Source: UBA10646 sp046296295
GTDB lineage: Bacteria > Bacteroidota > Bacteroidia > Chitinophagales > Chitinophagaceae
Direction: 5' to 3'
DNA length: 64,000 nucleotides
Assembly (NCBI GenBank): GCA_046296295.1
Contig: JBKBLG010000015.1
Span: 1 to 64,000 of the forward strand
The position numbers and the translations under genes were made by a program. The notes beneath the pieces are model-generated. The model saw nothing but the letters and a program-made list of their open reading frames with translations, was not told the DNA's origin and did no database searches. This document shows, in pieces, positions 1-8,362 of the stretch. The stretch's first letter is position 1. Every line of letters begins with the position of its first letter.

Positions 1-80
1 CTGCCATACAACCCCTGAGTCAGAAAAAATTATCCAACTCTATAAACTACTATTGGCAAGTATAGGTAACCATACAACAA

Positions 81-122
81 AAAAAAGAGGCTATTTCTTA
101 GTTTTGAGACAGCCTCTTTTTT
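81..122. terminator. Rho-independent terminator, bidirectional
   Basis: Arms 81-92 and 111-122 (core AGAGGCT/AGCCTCT) pair, with A and T runs on the outside so that it can work in both directions. The right arm lies inside the last codons of the nuclease gene that ends at 98. Confidence 0.7.
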
Positions 123-544
123 CTTGCCTGCTGCTCTAGTTGATGATAAAGTGTATCGTTAGAATATTTTTTGAAATGCCAGGCATAACCTTTCGCTATA
201 AGTAGTTGGTTTAACGATTGCTTTGCTATCATTATTTCTCCAATATAACGTTGGTATCTATCTTGCTTACCATTACTAACCAATGTAACTGTTTTGCCAA
301 AACAAATACTTGCTGCAAAGTGCTTGGCACTTTTACCGTAAGGTTGGTTTTTTTCAGGGCAATCTATATGTGCTAACCTAACTTTTATTAAAGTACGATT
401 GCTAGTTAATAATTCATAAGTGTCGCCATCTTTCACGGCTACAATACGGCCGGTAATAGTAGTAGCTTTGGGTTGAAAACTACATAGTGCTGCGAAGAAT
501 AAAAATATAATATAATAACGCAATGTTTTTAGGCTAAAATACAA
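98..544 (-). CDS. Secreted thermonuclease-family protein (SNase fold)
   Basis: This 148-residue protein belongs to the staphylococcal nuclease (SNase-like OB-fold) family, which cleaves DNA and RNA with calcium. A hydrophobic N-terminus (about residues 7-24) predicts export. Active-site equivalents are visible: VKDGDT at 37-42, R56 in IKVR, D61 and E64 in HIDCPE, and R99 in DRYQR. The C-terminus ends at ARKKRL, just short of the usual closing Trp-containing segment, so it is short but probably complete. The codons for QPYGKS (333-343) carry one copy of the window-wide CCTTACGGTAA motif. The family is secure; whether it scavenges nucleotides or serves in DNA processing is unknown. Confidence 0.85.
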   Translation of the reverse strand: MYFSLKTLRYYIIFLFFAALCSFQPKATTITGRIVAVKDGDTYELLTSNRTLIKVRLAHIDCPEKNQPYGKSAKHFAASICFGKTVTLVSNGKQDRYQRYIGEIMIAKQSLNQLLIAKGYAWHFKKYSNDTLYHQLEQQARKKRLSQN

Positions 545-1042
545 ACCATTTTTACTATCCTATATCAAGCTATAAAAAATTATAGCGTGCTGGTTTTGCA
601 GCTATCAGCCATGTAACGAAAATAATTTTTTATATCAATAAAAATTTGCTGCAAAGCCATCACTAGTCTTTAATGTGGCTAAAACAATTAATATGTTTGT
701 GCTAAATAAATTGGCTGTGTTTTCAACGCTATCGGCATTTGAATTTCAGCAAAAGTTCACAGATTAAATGAATGTGTTCAATAGCCGGCTGAACTAAAAT
801 GAAAGAATGGGTATGTCTTCAAAAAGTGTGGGTATCAATCCTTTACAAAAGGTTGTGGTTACAATGAATCTGCCTTTGCCCATACCATCTTTCATGACCT
901 GAAATGTAGTCTGCATAAGTTGTTGCCGATGAATACTCGCGTGATGATAAGCTGACAAAAAAATCTCTGGTGCCCAACAGCGAAAAAGCAATAACGGCAA
1001 GGGTTTCCCCATCGTTCATCCAACAATAATAAAATAAAAAAA
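545..1042. other. Gene-poor stretch, nothing firmly supported
   Basis: About 500 bases lie between the nuclease start and the acyl-CoA synthetase stop. One minus-strand frame (794-1012) would give 72 residues, but a second minus frame over the same bases is also partly open and neither resembles a family I know. It may be gene debris. There is no iterated-motif copy, terminator or promoter that I can defend. Confidence 0.4.
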
Positions 1043-2836
1043 TTATGAACCGGCGTAAATACGTTCTATTGCATCGGCATATTTTTCTAGTACTACCTTA
1101 CGTTTAACACTCATCTTAGGTGTCATTTCGCCAGTTTGAATGCTCCACTCAGCAGGTAATAATTCAAATTTTTTCACTTGTTCTACTTGGTTGAAAAATT
1201 GATTATTCTCTTGCACAATATGCTCAAATTTTTCTAACACTTTAGGGTGTTTAATAGCAGCTTCAATGGTGGTGAATTCTAAGTGATGCAACTTCATCCA
1301 GTTGGCAACGCCTGTTGCATTGGGTACAATTAAAGCACCTACAAACTTACGGCCAGCACCTACTATCATTGCTTGTTCAATCAATAAGCTCTCTTTCAAT
1401 TTGTTTTCAATTGGTTGTGGGGCTACATATTTGCCTCCGCTGGTTTTAAATAGCTCTTTTTTGCGGTCGGTAATGCGTAGATATTTACCCTCATCCCAAA
1501 TGCCGATATCGCCTGTGTGCAACCAGCCGTCAATTACTGTTTCTGCTGTTAAATCGGGGCGTTTGTAATAACCTTTCATTACGCTTGGGCCTTTGGTGAG
1601 AATTTCACCGTCTTCAGCAATCTTCACCTCAATACCGTTGATAGGTAGGCCTACGGTGCCGAACTTGGTACCACCGGGGGTTTGTCGGTTCACACAAATA
1701 ACCGGACTGTTTTCTGTGGGGCCATAACCTTCGTACACCGGTATTTTGGCACCGTTAAAAATGCGTAATAGTTTTTCTTGGCAGGCTGCGCCACCTGTAA
1801 TAATAAACCGAATATTACCACCTAAAGCCTCACGCCACTTGCTAAATATGAGTTTATTGGCGATCGCTAATTTTATGTTATAGAGGAGGCCTCCATCTTG
1901 TAAGTTATCGTAGCGTTCTGCAGTATGTACCGCCCAAGCAAATAAAGCCTTTTTAAAACCTGTAAGTTCTTGGCCTTTAGACATGATTTTTTCGAACACT
2001 TTTTCTAATAATCGAGGCACGGTTGTGAAGCCATCGGGTTTCACCTCTTTTAGGTTGTCGCCAATGGTTTCAAGGCTTTGAGCATAGTAAATACTGATAC
2101 CGCTGAATAAATAAATATAGGTTACTGTTTTCTCGAAAATGTGATTGAGCGGTAAGAAGCTTAACACCTTATACTCAGGAGCGTCGGGGAATGGAAAACT
2201 CTCTTTACTCAGTTTAACATTACTTACAATATTACGGTGAGTAAGCATAACACCTTTAGGCGTACCTGTTGTACCCGAGGTATAAATGATAGTGGCTAAA
2301 TGATTGGCAGTGATAGATTGTTTTACGGTTTCTAATTTAGCCATGTTAGCCTCATTCGCTAATGCACTTATTTCTGTCCAATGTGCTTCCCCTGCAATTC
2401 GATCGAACGTATATATTTTCTTGAGCGATGGAACCTGCTTAGCTACCGATTTCACCTTTTGCAACAAATCTTCGCTTGCCACAAAAATGTACTTCACCAA
2501 TGCATCGTTCAATATGAATTGCAATTCGTGCGGACCAGTAGTAGGATAAATAGGTACTAGTACAGCACCAGTTTGTTGCACGGCCAAATCTGTGAACACC
2601 CATTCAGGTCTGTTATTACTGATAATGGCAATTTTATCGCAACCCTCATCAGAAAAATCGTTAGGGCCAACTCCTAACTCAAGCAAGCCGGCAGCGAATT
2701 TTGTGGATATATCTTTTACTTGCTGCGTGCTGTATTTAACCCAATTATTGCCCTCTTTTGCAGCTAAAATATCTGCTTTAGGGAATTGCTGTAGCTGATA
2801 ATCAATCGCATCGAATAAACGTTGTTCGAAGTTCAT
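1043..2836 (-). CDS. Long-chain acyl-CoA synthetase (AMP-forming)
   Basis: This 597-residue protein is an ANL-superfamily adenylate-forming enzyme that activates free fatty acids to acyl-CoA with ATP. The AMP-binding P-loop YTSGTTGTPKG sits near residue 185, YEGYGPTE near 370, and GWLHTGD near 435, followed by the DRKKELFKTSGGKYVAP hinge that leads to the C-terminal lid domain. Length and motif order fit the bacterial and eukaryal long-chain (ACSL) branch rather than acetyl-CoA synthetase. It has no signal peptide and is expected to be cytosolic or membrane-associated. The following minus-strand genes are separated by only about 60 bases, so co-transcription is possible. Chain-length preference cannot be read from sequence. 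Confidence 0.92.
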   Translation of the reverse strand: MNFEQRLFDAIDYQLQQFPKADILAAKEGNNWVKYSTQQVKDISTKFAAGLLELGVGPNDFSDEGCDKIAIISNNRPEWVFTDLAVQQTGAVLVPIYPTTGPHELQFILNDALVKYIFVASEDLLQKVKSVAKQVPSLKKIYTFDRIAGEAHWTEISALANEANMAKLETVKQSITANHLATIIYTSGTTGTPKGVMLTHRNIVSNVKLSKESFPFPDAPEYKVLSFLPLNHIFEKTVTYIYLFSGISIYYAQSLETIGDNLKEVKPDGFTTVPRLLEKVFEKIMSKGQELTGFKKALFAWAVHTAERYDNLQDGGLLYNIKLAIANKLIFSKWREALGGNIRFIITGGAACQEKLLRIFNGAKIPVYEGYGPTENSPVICVNRQTPGGTKFGTVGLPINGIEVKIAEDGEILTKGPSVMKGYYKRPDLTAETVIDGWLHTGDIGIWDEGKYLRITDRKKELFKTSGGKYVAPQPIENKLKESLLIEQAMIVGAGRKFVGALIVPNATGVANWMKLHHLEFTTIEAAIKHPKVLEKFEHIVQENNQFFNQVEQVKKFELLPAEWSIQTGEMTPKMSVKRKVVLEKYADAIERIYAGS

Positions 2837-2900
2837 AAGACAAGCGTTATGTGTATGAGAAGTAGTAGGTTGGTAAAAGTAAGGCGTAAGCGAGTATGCA

Positions 2901-3443
2901 CTACAATCGGCTTACAATTTCTCCGAGTTCTTTATCTATTACTCCATATTTTCCGTATTCCACAACACGGCCAACCTCTTTGCCATTATTGTCGAGTATA
3001 ATAAACGTAGGAACGTTAATAATGTTCCAGCGTTCGTGGCTGCCATCGGGTGCTTTTTTGTTGCGGTCTACACCTACTAACTTCACCTTATCTAAAGGGT
3101 AACCACTTTTATCAACCAAGCGGAAAAACACCGGCAGCAGGTATTGTGAATCGTGGCACCATGTACCCGCATACACTATTACAGAAAATTGGGTAGCCCT
3201 TGCGGTAAATACTTGCACGGCAGCAGCATCGGCACTGCCAAATTGCATATTGTTCTTAAACCATGCAAAGGCAGTATCGGTTTCTAAAACTCTTCGTGGA
3301 ATATGGCCTACTAAAATTTTAGTTTCACTATCAGGAATAGTTTGATAACCTTGTATCGCAGCCTTTTTAGAAATGCTGCAATTGCTTGCACCTGTAGCTA
3401 TTAATGCTGCTAATAATAATGTGGTGATATATTGCTTTCTCAT
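2901..3443 (-). CDS. Thioredoxin-like putative lipoprotein
   Basis: The 180-residue product has a hydrophobic leader ending in a Cys (GASNC, near 21), giving a weak lipobox. A thioredoxin fold follows: VIVYAGTWCHDSQ, then KVKLVGVDRNKK, then NVPTFIILDNNGKEVGR with the cis-Pro. The active-site motif is WCHDS with one Cys only, so classical CxxC dithiol chemistry is not expected; a one-Cys WCxDS motif is typical of a Bacteroidota thioredoxin_9-like group. Its ATG overlaps the stop of the upstream MerR-type gene by four bases (ATGA), indicating translational coupling. Its substrate is unknown. Confidence 0.8.
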   Translation of the reverse strand: MRKQYITTLLLAALIATGASNCSISKKAAIQGYQTIPDSETKILVGHIPRRVLETDTAFAWFKNNMQFGSADAAAVQVFTARATQFSVIVYAGTWCHDSQYLLPVFFRLVDKSGYPLDKVKLVGVDRNKKAPDGSHERWNIINVPTFIILDNNGKEVGRVVEYGKYGVIDKELGEIVSRL

Positions 3444-4429
3444 TCGCCTAAATTAGCTTTCAGTTGCAAAAGAAAACCCCGAAATTTTGTTAAGGTATCG
3501 TTGAGTTGTTGCTGTATATCGAGTTTTTGTTTGTTTTCTTTCAAATATTGTCGGGCACCTTCCATACTATACTTCCGAACGCGAAGTAGTTGGTGAATCA
3601 GCACTAAATTTTTAACATCTTCAGGGCGAAATAGTCGATCTCCTTTACGATTTTTTCTAGGCTTAATAATATCGAACTCATTACTCCATAAGCGTAATAA
3701 CGAGGTGTTAATATGTAGCCATTGTGCTACTGTACCCATCGGGTAGTATTGTTTGCTGAAAAGTGTTTCATCGTCGGGTATTTCAACCAAATGAGCTGTG
3801 GCATCCATTTCTTTGAACGACTTACGACCTCTTTTTTGTGGTCCTTCAGGCGTTGCAGGCTTTGCTTTAGGAACGGGTACAAGGTTTGGATCAATGATCT
3901 TACGTGGTCTGCCTCGCTTACGCTTTGGTACAAGTTCTGGCTCGTTGGTCATTACCAACATTTCTGAAGCAACATTTGGTGCATCAGTTGGTGTAAGTGG
4001 TTGAATGGCGGTGTCGGCTTTTGCTATTTGCTCCACTATGTTTTCGGCAGTTGCCAGATTGGTACTATCATCGTTGTGAATGATGGCAGCAACTATATCT
4101 TCATTTGTTTTTATTGCATCATTTACCGTAAGGTTATGATTAGTGTTTGTTGTAGGAGAGGCAGCAGGTGGTGTTTTCAATTTTATTTTAACCCGAATAT
4201 TGCCATCGTTGAAAACTAGATTATCTGTTGGTGGAGGTGTGGCAACATGGTTGTTGTTAGTAGCCAATGAAGTTGTATCATCATTTACCGTAAGGTTATT
4301 CTGAACAGGTGGTACAATTGTGACATTGTTGCTTGTAGTTGCTTGTGGTGGTACTACAACTGCTTTTTTCTTTGGTTGCGTAGGTTCGCTACCAGAAACA
4401 ATGTTGCCGAAAATGTCTAACTGTGCCAT
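3440..4429 (-). CDS. MerR-type regulator with AT-hook and long disordered N-terminus
   Basis: I start at 4429 (MAQLDIFGNIVSGSEP) because upstream codons collide with the divergent dehydrogenase gene and look non-coding. The 329-residue product opens with about 190 residues of Pro/Thr/Asn-rich sequence. It then has an AT-hook-like KRKRGRPRK core and a second RGRKS patch, and ends in a MerR-like winged-helix HTH (YYPMGTVAQWLHINTSLLRL through RLFRPEDVKNL) plus a helical tail. The HTH implies DNA binding, and the hooks suggest minor-groove contacts. Two copies of the iterated motif, both read as NLTVND, lie in the disordered part (4123 and 4285). It is coupled to the downstream thioredoxin-like gene. 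The target is unknown. Confidence 0.78.
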   Translation of the reverse strand: MAQLDIFGNIVSGSEPTQPKKKAVVVPPQATTSNNVTIVPPVQNNLTVNDDTTSLATNNNHVATPPPTDNLVFNDGNIRVKIKLKTPPAASPTTNTNHNLTVNDAIKTNEDIVAAIIHNDDSTNLATAENIVEQIAKADTAIQPLTPTDAPNVASEMLVMTNEPELVPKRKRGRPRKIIDPNLVPVPKAKPATPEGPQKRGRKSFKEMDATAHLVEIPDDETLFSKQYYPMGTVAQWLHINTSLLRLWSNEFDIIKPRKNRKGDRLFRPEDVKNLVLIHQLLRVRKYSMEGARQYLKENKQKLDIQQQLNDTLTKFRGFLLQLKANLGE

Positions 4430-4528
4430 AACGTAAAAATAAGGTATTCGCAGGCTGTAAGCGTTGTTAAATAGCAGCTTGTACACACCAATTTTTTTGA
4501 ACGTATGTTTGCCGGAAATAAAAAAATC

Positions 4529-5383
4529 ATGGCCATTACTACCATAGCAGTTTGTGGTGCAGGAACCATGGGAAGCGGTATTGCTCAGGCTGCTGCTCAA
4601 AATAATTTCAAAACTATTTTGTTCGATGTTAACAGCACCGTGTTAGCAAAAGCGAAAGATACAATTGTAAAAAGTATTGATAACCTTACGGTAAAAGGCA
4701 AACTAACACAAGCACAAGCAACACAAACACTGGCACAACTACACTTCACTGATAATATCGCCGATTGCAAAGCAGATGTAGTGATTGAAGCTATTGTAGA
4801 AAAATTAGATGCGAAGGTGGTCTTATTACAGCAACTTGCATCGGTAAATAGTGAAGCTACTATTTTGGCAACCAATACCTCATCTATTGCAGTAAGTGCT
4901 ATTGCAGCAGCTGTTCCAAGGCCAGAACGTGTAGCAGGAATGCATTTTTTTAATCCGGCCACCATCATGCGTTTGGTAGAAGTGGTTCGCGGAACACATA
5001 CCAACAACGCTACTATAGATGCCTTGGTTACCCTAGCAAAACAATTACAAAAGCAACCAGTTGTTTGTAAAGATGCGCCTGGTTTTATTGTGAACAGAGT
5101 AGCACGTCCTTACTACTTAGAAGCCATGCAACTTGTAACCAATGGCGAAGTAACTGATATTGCTTTGATAGATGAAGCAATGCAAAACAGCGGCTTTAAG
5201 ATGGGGCCATTTGCTTTAATGGATTTGATCGGATTAGATATCAACTATAGTGTAAGTAATATTGTATGGGAAGCACTTGGGCAACCCAAGCGATTAACAC
5301 CTAGTACATTGCAGGGAGCTAAAGTGGCAGCAGGCGAATTGGGTAAAAAAACCGGAAAAGGATTTTATAACTACACTACTTAA
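4529..5383 (+). CDS. 3-hydroxybutyryl-CoA dehydrogenase
   Basis: The 284-residue enzyme oxidises (S)-3-hydroxyacyl-CoA with NAD, or runs in reverse in butyrate/PHB-type metabolism. The Rossmann motif GAGTMGSGIAQ sits at about residues 9-19. ATNTSSI, GMHFFNPATIMRLVEVV (with the catalytic His) and KDAPGFIVNR follow, matching the Hbd/PaaH family of about 282-290 residues. The start at 4529 was chosen over an in-frame ATG 24 bases upstream because it places the Rossmann strand in its usual position. It is divergent from the MerR-like regulator, a possible regulatory target, and lies 7 bases upstream of an SDR gene. Codons for DNLTVKG (4684) carry a motif copy. Confidence 0.92.
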   Translation: MAITTIAVCGAGTMGSGIAQAAAQNNFKTILFDVNSTVLAKAKDTIVKSIDNLTVKGKLTQAQATQTLAQLHFTDNIADCKADVVIEAIVEKLDAKVVLLQQLASVNSEATILATNTSSIAVSAIAAAVPRPERVAGMHFFNPATIMRLVEVVRGTHTNNATIDALVTLAKQLQKQPVVCKDAPGFIVNRVARPYYLEAMQLVTNGEVTDIALIDEAMQNSGFKMGPFALMDLIGLDINYSVSNIVWEALGQPKRLTPSTLQGAKVAAGELGKKTGKGFYNYTT

Positions 5384-5390
5384 CTACATT

Positions 5391-6377
5391 ATGCAGCCTA
5401 CAATTTTAGTAACAGGCGGTACCGGCTTGGTAGGAAAACACTTACTACACCTACTCGTGCAACAGGGGCATAAAGTACGTGCTATTTATCGGAATACAAC
5501 TCCCGATTTTCTGTTAGAAGAGATTGCATGGGTACGTGGCGATATATTAGATATTCTAAGCCTTGAAGAAGCGATGCAAGGCATACAGCAGGTATATCAT
5601 TGTGCTGCGGTTGTAAGCTTTAATCCGAAAGCAAAACATCAATTACAACGTATTAACATAGAGGGTACTGCTAATGTGGTAAATGCTTGTATTGAAACAT
5701 GCGTACAGAAGCTTTTGTTTGTAAGCTCTGTTGCGGCTTTGGGCAGAATAAGAGAAGATGGCCCGGTGAATGAAACTATGCAGTGGAGTGAGGCTACGAG
5801 TAATAGCGAATACGGAAGAACCAAATACTTAGCAGAAATGGAAGTGTGGCGTGGTATGGGTGAAGGGTTAGATGTGGTAGTGGTAAACCCAAGTATTATT
5901 TTAGGTTGTAGCGATTGGAACCAAGGTAGTGCAGGTATTTTTAAAAGTGCTTACAACGAATTTCCTTGGTATACCGAAGGTGTTAGCGGCTTTGTAGATG
6001 TACAAGATTTAGTGAATGCAATGTACCAATTGATGCAAACTAATACCGCCGCCAACCAACGATTTATTGTAAGTGGACACAACATAAGCTACAAAGAAAT
6101 TTTTACAAGCATTGCTACAGCTTTTGGAAAAAAGCCGCCTTACAAAAAGGTAACACCATTTATTGCTGCTATTGTTTGGCGTATAGAAGCTATTAAAGGT
6201 TGGCTTACAGGTAAGCAACCATTACTTACGAAAGAAACAGCAGCAACTGCACAAGCTAAAGTATACTTCGATCATCAGAAAATGCTACAATATTTACCCA
6301 ATTTCAAATACACTGCCTTAGAAGATAGTATCACAAGAATTTGTAACGAGTTTAAGCAGCGCTATCATTTATCGTAG
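5391..6377 (+). CDS. NAD-dependent epimerase/dehydratase, extended SDR (reductase-like)
   Basis: The 328-residue product is an extended short-chain dehydrogenase/reductase of the dihydroflavonol-reductase-like type. The cofactor motif TGGTGLVGKHL is at about residues 8-18, and the catalytic pair is visible as YGRTK (YxxxK) near 140, with SSVAALG supplying the upstream Ser. It probably forms an operon with the 3-hydroxyacyl-CoA dehydrogenase (7-base gap) and ends at a strong terminator at 6386. The real substrate is unknown; related proteins act on sugars, sterols or acyl-linked aldehydes. Confidence 0.85.
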   Translation: MQPTILVTGGTGLVGKHLLHLLVQQGHKVRAIYRNTTPDFLLEEIAWVRGDILDILSLEEAMQGIQQVYHCAAVVSFNPKAKHQLQRINIEGTANVVNACIETCVQKLLFVSSVAALGRIREDGPVNETMQWSEATSNSEYGRTKYLAEMEVWRGMGEGLDVVVVNPSIILGCSDWNQGSAGIFKSAYNEFPWYTEGVSGFVDVQDLVNAMYQLMQTNTAANQRFIVSGHNISYKEIFTSIATAFGKKPPYKKVTPFIAAIVWRIEAIKGWLTGKQPLLTKETAATAQAKVYFDHQKMLQYLPNFKYTALEDSITRICNEFKQRYHLS

Positions 6378-6385
6378 TAGTTATG

Positions 6386-6423
6386 CTTAAAAAAAGCGGT
6401 GCATATGCACCGCTTTTTTTAAG
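6386..6423. terminator. Palindromic bidirectional terminator between convergent genes
   Basis: A perfect 38-base palindrome centred at 6404/6405 (core GCGGTGCATATGCACCGC) is flanked by seven A and seven T. It serves both the SDR gene on the plus strand and lpxD on the minus strand, whose stop codon at 6419-6421 lies inside it. Confidence 0.85.
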
Positions 6424-7369
6424 AACCTTGCATTACTTTTTTCCACAGTTCTGGTATACGCTTCACCCAAACCAGTTCTCTACGTTTATAACCTGCTTCT
6501 TCAGCAGGATAACCAAAATATACCTTACCACCTTCTAATGAAGAAGGTACACCTGATTGTGCTAATACAACTGCGTTGGCGCCGATAGTAAGCGTTTTGC
6601 TAACACCAACTTGTCCCCAAAGCACAACACCATCTTCAATAGTTGTAGCACCGGCAATACCTACTTGTGCTGCAAACAAACAGTTGCGCCCAACATGTGT
6701 ATCGTGGCCAATGTGTACCATGTTATCCATTTTAGTACCTCTTCCAATAAAAGTACTTGCCGTAACACCTCTATCAATGGTGCAGCCTGCACCAATTTCA
6801 ACATCGCTTTCTATTACCACATTGCCACAACTTTGCATACGCTTGTACCAAACAGCTCTGTCTTTTTTAGTGTTGTAATAAAATGCATCACTACCAATAA
6901 CACTACCTGCTTGTATTACTACATTATCGCCAATGATGGTGTAATCGTTAATGGTAACATTCGGATGTATTATACAATTGCTACCAATAACAACTTGCTT
7001 ACCAATAAATACATTCGGACTCACAATAGTTCCTTCACCAATGATAGCATCACTCGCTATTGCATTTGTAGCAGCAGTGAACGGACGAAAGTGTTGCACA
7101 ATGCGTAAGTACGCTTCAAATGGTGCATTACAATACAACAAATTTTTGCCATCAGGTACATGCACATCTTTACTGTTAATGATAATGTGTGTAGCATTAC
7201 TCTGCAAACATTTGTCATAATATTTTGGATGATCCACAAAACAAACATCGCCAACCTCAACCTTGTGAATCTCATTGATACCAAGGGCTTCGGCCGATGC
7301 ATCGCCAATTATAGTTGCATCAATCAATGTGCTTAACCATTGTAATGTTACAGGAGCAGGAAACTTCAT
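6419..7369 (-). CDS. lpxD: UDP-3-O-acylglucosamine N-acyltransferase (LpxD family)
   Basis: The 316-residue protein has the LpxD layout: an N-terminal uridine-binding domain (about residues 1-100, with INEIHKVEVGDVCFVDHPKY) followed by a left-handed beta helix of hexapeptide repeats (IGEGTIVSPNVFIG, VVIGSNCIIHPNV, IGRGTKMDNMVHIGHDTHVG). The His in NMVHIGHD is the equivalent of the catalytic His. It adds the third acyl chain in lipid A synthesis in the cytosol. It stands alone here, away from other lpx genes. Bacteroidota often carry more than one LpxD-like paralogue, so this may be the accessory copy. Confidence 0.85.
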   Translation of the reverse strand: MKFPAPVTLQWLSTLIDATIIGDASAEALGINEIHKVEVGDVCFVDHPKYYDKCLQSNATHIIINSKDVHVPDGKNLLYCNAPFEAYLRIVQHFRPFTAATNAIASDAIIGEGTIVSPNVFIGKQVVIGSNCIIHPNVTINDYTIIGDNVVIQAGSVIGSDAFYYNTKKDRAVWYKRMQSCGNVVIESDVEIGAGCTIDRGVTASTFIGRGTKMDNMVHIGHDTHVGRNCLFAAQVGIAGATTIEDGVVLWGQVGVSKTLTIGANAVVLAQSGVPSSLEGGKVYFGYPAEEAGYKRRELVWVKRIPELWKKVMQGS

Positions 7370-7387
7370 GTATGATTATTTGTACTA

Positions 7388-7395
7388 CAAATGTA
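7388..7395 (-). promoter_or_regulatory. Candidate -7 element for lpxD
   Basis: The minus strand reads TACATTTG, matching the Bacteroidota TAnnTTTG -7 consensus, 18 bases before the lpxD start at 7369. I could not place a confident -33 TTG. Confidence 0.4.
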
Positions 7396-7572
7396 CAGGT
7401 AGTAATTGAGCTACTTTACAGTAAATATGAAAGTGATTACAACAACTTTCAAGCATAGTATGCATATGGTATTGCTACTTCTTTTACTTACCAAAATGAA
7501 ATGGATGTGTGTACTGTAATATGAAATTCACACAATGAAAAAAAATGTGAATAAAATACTGCTATCTTTTTT

Positions 7573-7602
7573 TTGCATGTGCAAAAACTCTTACTAATAT
7601 TG
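7573..7602 (+). promoter_or_regulatory. Candidate promoter ahead of rluE
   Basis: TTG at 7573-7575, a 19-base spacer, and TAATATTG at 7595-7602 fit the Bacteroidota -33/-7 layout with one mismatch in the -7 box. The transcript would begin just before the stem GGGAAA/TTTCCC (7607-7620) and meet the palindrome at 7646-7667. Confidence 0.4.
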
Positions 7603-7645
7603 TTGTGGGAAAAATTTCCCTTACTTACTAACCCATCCATTATAC

Positions 7646-7667
7646 AAAGCGCTGCATGCAGCGCTTT
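7646..7667 (+). terminator. Palindromic hairpin in the rluE leader
   Basis: A perfect 22-base palindrome, core GCGCTGCATGCAGCGC, is flanked by three A and four T. No gene ends just upstream on the plus strand, so it lies in the rluE leader and could act as an attenuator. It also covers an alternative rluE ATG at 7656, which argues for the later start. Confidence 0.5.
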
Positions 7668-7679
7668 TGTTATGTAACG

Positions 7680-8264
7680 ATGTTACACTATTACTTGTTT
7701 CATAAACCTTATCAAGTGCTATCGCAATTTTCGGCCGAAGGCGATAAACTTACCCTACAAGCATACTGTAAGGTTGCGAAAGATGTTTATCCTGTAGGTA
7801 GGCTCGATTATGATAGTGAAGGTTTGTTAATACTAACTAACGATACTACACTGAATTACAAATTATTACATCCAACACAACAGCACGAGCGAACGTATTG
7901 GGTACAAGTAGATGGTGCCATTACCGATGCAGCAATAGCAGCATTATGCGATGGTGTTGTAATTCAAGTGAATGGAAAAGCATATCGTACCCAAAAAGCG
8001 ATTGTGCAGCGCTTAGCAGATGCCACGCATATACCGCCACGCAATCCTCCTATACGTTTTAGAAAAGATATTCCTACCTCTTGGATTGCGATTACACTTA
8101 CTGAAGGTAAGAACAGACAAGTGCGAAAAATGACTGCTGCTGTTGGCTTTCCAACGCTACGTTTAATTCGATACAGCATAGAGTTATTAACGCTTGATGG
8201 ACTTGAGCCTGGCGCCATTAAAATGATTTCTCAAAAAACACTTTTCAAAAAATTAGGGTTGTAG
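7680..8264 (+). CDS. rluE: Pseudouridine synthase, RluE type
   Basis: The product (194 residues from the ATG at 7680) is a RsuA/RluE-family 23S rRNA pseudouridine synthase. The catalytic motif GRLDYDSEGLLILTND is present near residue 40 with the nucleophilic Asp in RLD. RFRKDIPTSWIAITLTEGKNRQVRKM and the C-terminal LRLIRYSIELLTLDGL complete the family pattern. There is no N-terminal S4 domain, as in RluE. The start at 7680 (MLHYYLFHKPYQVL) is preferred to 7656, which lies inside the leader palindrome. E. coli RluE modifies U2457; that target is transferred by homology only. Confidence 0.88.
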   Translation: MLHYYLFHKPYQVLSQFSAEGDKLTLQAYCKVAKDVYPVGRLDYDSEGLLILTNDTTLNYKLLHPTQQHERTYWVQVDGAITDAAIAALCDGVVIQVNGKAYRTQKAIVQRLADATHIPPRNPPIRFRKDIPTSWIAITLTEGKNRQVRKMTAAVGFPTLRLIRYSIELLTLDGLEPGAIKMISQKTLFKKLGL

Positions 8265-8279
8265 CCGTAGCCGCTCATC

Positions 8280-8294
8280 ATTTACCGTAAGGTA
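8280..8294. repeat. Iterated motif, intergenic copy
   Basis: TTACCGTAAGG at 8282-8292 lies between rluE and rpiB, in minus orientation, 15 bases after the rluE stop. Confidence 0.9.
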
Positions 8295-8362
8295 AATACC
8301 GAATATCAATACATATACACTGAAAATGTACCAACTTTGAAACAACGAAATTCATTCTTAGT

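Noticed and set aside
794..1012. 72-residue minus-strand frame between the nuclease and acyl-CoA synthetase genes
   Set aside because: A second minus frame over the same bases is also partly open, no family is recognised and there is no promoter or terminator context. It is more likely debris.
4430..4600. N-terminal extension of the MerR-type regulator
   Set aside because: It overlaps the divergent dehydrogenase start, and its Cys/Tyr/Phe-rich composition is unlike the rest of the protein.
6611..7108. 165-residue plus-strand frame over lpxD
   Set aside because: It is antisense to the hexapeptide-repeat region of lpxD, whose periodic codons leave the opposite strand open. There is no family match.
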